Origin: Acetobacteraceae bacterium
GTDB lineage: Bacteria > Pseudomonadota > Alphaproteobacteria > Acetobacterales > Acetobacteraceae
Assembly: GCA_027311485.1 (NCBI GenBank)
Contig: DAICYU010000170.1
Location: 1 to 7,883, forward strand
Reading direction: 5' to 3'
Length of the DNA stretch: 7,883 bases
The notes below the pieces were generated by a model. It saw only the letters and a program-made list of their open reading frames with translations. It made no database searches and was not told the DNA's origin. The position numbers were made by a program, and so were the translations under genes. Positions within the stretch are counted from its first letter, which is position 1. Each line of letters begins with the position of its first letter. Shown here one piece after another: positions 6,116-7,883 of this stretch.

Positions 6116-7128
6116 CGCACTGACATGTTTACATCGACCTCGGTCAGCAGCGCCGCGAGGTCGGGCGGCACAGGCGCTTGGAAGCTCATTGTTTGTCCCG
6201 TTCGAGGGTGACGAAACCCCAGGCTCGCCGCGTGCAGGGCTTGCCGAGGGAAATCCAGAAGGCGACTACGCAACGCTGCCGGAATGGTGCTGGCTATGGC
6301 AGGCACCCGTCGGAGATAGAGTGGATCGCCAACTATGGGATGTCCCGTCGCGGAAAGGTGAACCCGAATCTGATGTGTCCGCCCGGTTGCCAGCCGGCAT
6401 TCCAGCCATGCGAGACTGGTTTGCCAGGCGCGCAGGGTTCGATAGCGGGTCAATGCCGGCTTCCCACCGTGCTGGACCAGGGCCATGCGCTTGCGGTCGC
6501 GCTTATCACGTCCGATCGCGCCCTCGATCTCTCCTGCCAGCGGTGACGGCAGGCCCCAGCACAGGGCGACGTAGGTCCGATCAAGATCGCGCGTCGCGAA
6601 GGCGGTGGTCAATGCATCGTTCGCGAGCTGGGTTTTCGCGACGACCATCACGCCGGACGTATCCTTGTCCAGCCGGTGTACGATGCCGGGCCGTCGTTCA
6701 GCCCCGATGCCGGTGAAGCCCGGTCCGCAATGCGCCAGCAGGGCGTTGACCAGGGTACCGTCGGGGTTGCCGGGGGCAGGGTGAACGACAAGCCCCACAG
6801 GCTTGTCCAGGACGATGAGATCCTCGTCCTCATGCAGGATCGTAAAGGGGATCACCTGCGGCTGCGGCGTCGCCGGCATGGGCGGCGGCAGGTCCAGCAC
6901 ATAAATGCCCCCGGCACGGACGGGTTCAGCCGGCTGGGTGACCGGGCCAGAATCACTGCGCAGCCGCGATTCGTCGATCAGTGCCTTGACCCGGGAACGG
7001 GATAGCGTGCCGAGCGCCTCGGCGATGAAGCGGTCGACGCGCTGGCCGGTATGTTCGGCGGTGGCGACGATGCGGATGGGCCCGGGCCGGGTCTGCTCAG
7101 ATTGGGGCGGTTCGCTGTTGGCTGTCAT
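6112..7128 (-). CDS. rluD: 23S rRNA pseudouridine synthase, RluA/RluD family
   Basis: Converts uridines to pseudouridine in large-subunit rRNA (helix 69 for RluD itself). The 338-residue protein has an S4 RNA-binding domain at about 28-80 (GQRVDRFIAEAL, SRSRVKALIDE), then the catalytic domain. KPVGLVVHP lies at 109-117. HRLDKDTSG at 151-159 carries the catalytic Asp154, and GRTHQIRVHL lies at 249-258. The S4 domain plus this core points to RluD rather than RluA, but RluC-like specificity cannot be excluded. The ATG at 7128 is in the right place for the family (about 27 residues before the S4 domain), yet no good ribosome binding site precedes it. rpoH follows on the same strand after 230 bp, and the next gene on the other side is divergent. 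Confidence 0.93.
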   Translation of the reverse strand: MTANSEPPQSEQTRPGPIRIVATAEHTGQRVDRFIAEALGTLSRSRVKALIDESRLRSDSGPVTQPAEPVRAGGIYVLDLPPPMPATPQPQVIPFTILHEDEDLIVLDKPVGLVVHPAPGNPDGTLVNALLAHCGPGFTGIGAERRPGIVHRLDKDTSGVMVVAKTQLANDALTTAFATRDLDRTYVALCWGLPSPLAGEIEGAIGRDKRDRKRMALVQHGGKPALTRYRTLRAWQTSLAWLECRLATGRTHQIRVHLSATGHPIVGDPLYLRRVPAIASTIPAALRSRLLDFPRQALHAASLGFRHPRTGQTMSFQAPVPPDLAALLTEVDVNMSVR

Positions 7129-7183
7129 ACGGTAATGGGATACGCGGGTCGGCCCGCTTCTGGAAGAACCAGCACGAGCGGCG
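7129..7183. promoter_or_regulatory. Divergent intergenic region between rluD and the small membrane protein gene
   Basis: This short gap must hold the promoters of both divergent genes unless they lie in flanking coding sequence. I see no convincing -35/-10 pair on either strand. GCGGG (7144-7148) and CCCGC (7153-7157) form a 5-bp stem with a TCGG loop. Nothing more can be supported. Confidence 0.25.
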
Positions 7184-7194
7184 AAGGAGAGATG

Positions 7195-7479
7195 ATGCGG
7201 GCGTTGAAGATCGCGACGATTGTCATGGGGGTGCTGATCGTCGGGGGGACGATGGCACTAATCATTGTCGTTGCGCGGCGGTCGGCGACACCCACCGTTG
7301 CGGCCCTGCCGGCATCGATGTCGGCGACATTGGACGAACCGGTGGGTACGCGGATTGCGGGGATCGCGGCCGTGCAGGATCGGCTGGCCGTGCAACTGCA
7401 AGGCGGCGGTACGGACCGGGTTGTGCTGATTGACCCGCGTACGGGATCTGTGGCCGGACGAATTTCGCTGGCGCGGTAG
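7195..7479 (+). CDS. Small single-span membrane protein, DUF6476-like
   Basis: A 94-residue protein. A basic start (MRALK) and a hydrophobic helix at about 6-28 (IATIVMGVLIVGGTMALIIV) are followed by RR and a ~60-residue soluble tail, probably in the periplasm. The tail contains RIAGIAAVQDRLAVQLQGGG and RVVLIDPRTGSVAGRISL, alternating beta-like segments. The size, the helix and the position divergent from rluD recall the DUF6476 proteins of other alphaproteobacteria; this is memory-based and moderate. Function is unknown. I chose ATG 7195 because AAGGAG at 7184-7189 lies 5 nt upstream; ATG 7192 leaves only 2 nt. Longer forms starting near 7051 would run through the antisense of rluD and the promoter gap and are not credible. 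A tRNA gene follows 54 bp downstream. Confidence 0.72.
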   Translation: MRALKIATIVMGVLIVGGTMALIIVVARRSATPTVAALPASMSATLDEPVGTRIAGIAAVQDRLAVQLQGGGTDRVVLIDPRTGSVAGRISLAR

Positions 7480-7490
7480 CAAGGATGGGC

Positions 7491-7519
7491 TTGAGGTTAT
7501 CGGCGTTCCAGCGTAGAAG
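7491..7519 (+). promoter_or_regulatory. Probable promoter of the tRNA-Glu gene
   Basis: TTGAGG (7491-7496), a 17-bp spacer and TAGAAG (7514-7519) lie 14 bp before the mature tRNA 5' end, predicting a leader of about 7-8 nt. GGCC-GGTCT-GGCC, a 4-bp inverted repeat, sits at 7519-7531 between the -10 and the tRNA. Confidence 0.5.
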
Positions 7520-7533
7520 GCCGGTCTGGCCAG

Positions 7534-7609
7534 GTCCCGTTCGTCTAGAGGCCCAGGACAGTGCCCTCTCACGGCACCAACAGGGGTTCGAATCCCCTAC
7601 GGGACGCCA
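7534..7609 (+). tRNA. tRNA-Glu (anticodon CTC)
   Basis: Complete cloverleaf of 76 nt including the encoded CCA (7607-7609). The acceptor stem is GTCCCGT with ACGGGAC (7599-7605), followed by discriminator G7606. The anticodon stem GTGCC/GGCAC encloses the loop CTCTCAC, with anticodon CTC at 7568-7570, which reads GAG. The T arm is AGGGG-TTCGAAT-CCCCT. This is the minor glutamate isoacceptor; the main TTC form is not in this window. Confidence 0.96.
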
Positions 7610-7795
7610 GCAAATTCAATAGGGTAGCTGTGTGCGGGCTTACCATCAGAGGTCTTTACCAAGAGCCTTACCGAGAATGCGGTTTCTGGACAGCCATGAA
7701 CAGGGGCGGTTTTCAGGCGCAACTAAGAGTCGCTCCGCAGTGGGCAGGCTGTCTTACTGCGCTTTCTCTGGCCGATGGGTCTGACTGTGGCCGGC
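7610..7795. other. Non-coding stretch after the tRNA
   Basis: I see no credible gene here. The only long frame begins inside the tRNA and has no ribosome binding site or family resemblance. The stretch looks less GC-rich than the neighbouring genes and carries an imperfect direct repeat (CTTTACCAAGAG and CCTTACCGAGA near 7652-7677). No integrase, transposon end or copy of the tRNA 3' end was found, so an integrated element is not shown. Confidence 0.4.
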
Positions 7796-7882
7796 TTAAA
7801 CGCTGATCCGGGTGCCGCCATAGCTTCCGGATGGCTGGAACTTCACCAGCCGATCTGTTCGATTTATCAAAGTCGTGCGAAC
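7796..7882 (-). CDS. Possible 3' end of an unidentified gene running off the right edge
   Basis: On the - strand a frame enters from the right edge and stops at TAA (7796-7798). It gives 28 residues ending LVKFQPSGSYGGTRISV. The last 17 codons favour G or C at the third position, as in the real genes here, and the amino-acid mix looks natural. The first several codons (ATA, AAT, CGA, ACA) are less typical. It would converge on the tRNA-Glu gene. The fragment is too short to assign a family, and another frame on the same strand is also open here, so the call is tentative. Confidence 0.3.
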   Translation of the reverse strand, partial: VRTTLINRTDRLVKFQPSGSYGGTRISV

Positions 7883-7883
7883 G

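Noticed and set aside
7051..7191. Longer N-terminus for the small membrane protein (start at 7051)
   Set aside because: The extension is antisense to rluD and covers the divergent gap; AAGGAG points to 7195.
7561..7806. 81-residue open frame beginning inside the tRNA-Glu gene
   Set aside because: The start lies in the tRNA anticodon stem, there is no ribosome binding site and no recognisable protein features.
7812..7836. ATCCGG...CCGGAT inverted repeat near the right edge
   Set aside because: Six-base arms with a 13-base loop, no T-run, within a possible coding frame; likely chance.
1..7883. Search for CRISPR arrays, insertion sequences, toxin-antitoxin pairs and phage genes
   Set aside because: No regularly spaced repeats, transposase or integrase motifs, terminal inverted repeats or phage structural genes were seen.

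Overview
The window looks like a chromosomal stretch of a GC-rich alphaproteobacterium, most likely Rhodospirillales and plausibly Acetobacteraceae. This rests on gene content and protein style: a HisZ-PurA pair, an RluD-RpoH pair, and high G+C third positions. It is inference, since no 16S or other firm marker is present. Most of the region is ordinary core genome. The less ordinary parts are a degenerate protein-kinase-like gene and the control region of rpoH.

Layout, left half (+ strand): the 3' part of hisZ (ATP phosphoribosyltransferase regulatory subunit, cut by the left edge) is followed after 5 nt by purA (adenylosuccinate synthetase). After a 66-bp gap comes a 660-residue kinase-fold protein. 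It lacks the beta3 lysine, the HRD aspartate and the DFG aspartate, and it ends in a single C-terminal membrane helix. Its stop overlaps the start (ATGA) of a 156-residue multi-span membrane protein of unknown function. The first two genes serve histidine and purine synthesis. The second two form a translationally coupled pair, probably a membrane-tethered pseudokinase and a membrane partner.

Layout, right half (mostly - strand): rpoH (heat-shock sigma-32) converges on the membrane-protein gene across a 48-bp gap holding a hairpin. Upstream of rpoH lies rluD (23S rRNA pseudouridine synthase). The 230 bp between them contain a strong promoter (TTGACA, 17-bp spacer, TATATGAT). A perfect 8+8 bp palindrome fills its spacer and a TTAA-N7-TTAA (CtrA-type) box lies just upstream. 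A leader of about 180 nt with small hairpins follows. The best rpoH start is a GTG with a strong Shine-Dalgarno, not the upstream TTG. Divergent from rluD is a short one-span membrane protein (DUF6476-like), then a tRNA-Glu(CTC) gene with its own promoter and encoded CCA. The last ~270 bp hold no convincing complete gene, only a possible gene 3' end on the - strand running off the right edge.

The best candidates for new biology are the tail-anchored pseudokinase/membrane-protein pair and the layered promoter of rpoH. CtrA-type boxes precede both rpoH and the pseudokinase gene, which hints at shared cell-cycle or envelope control.
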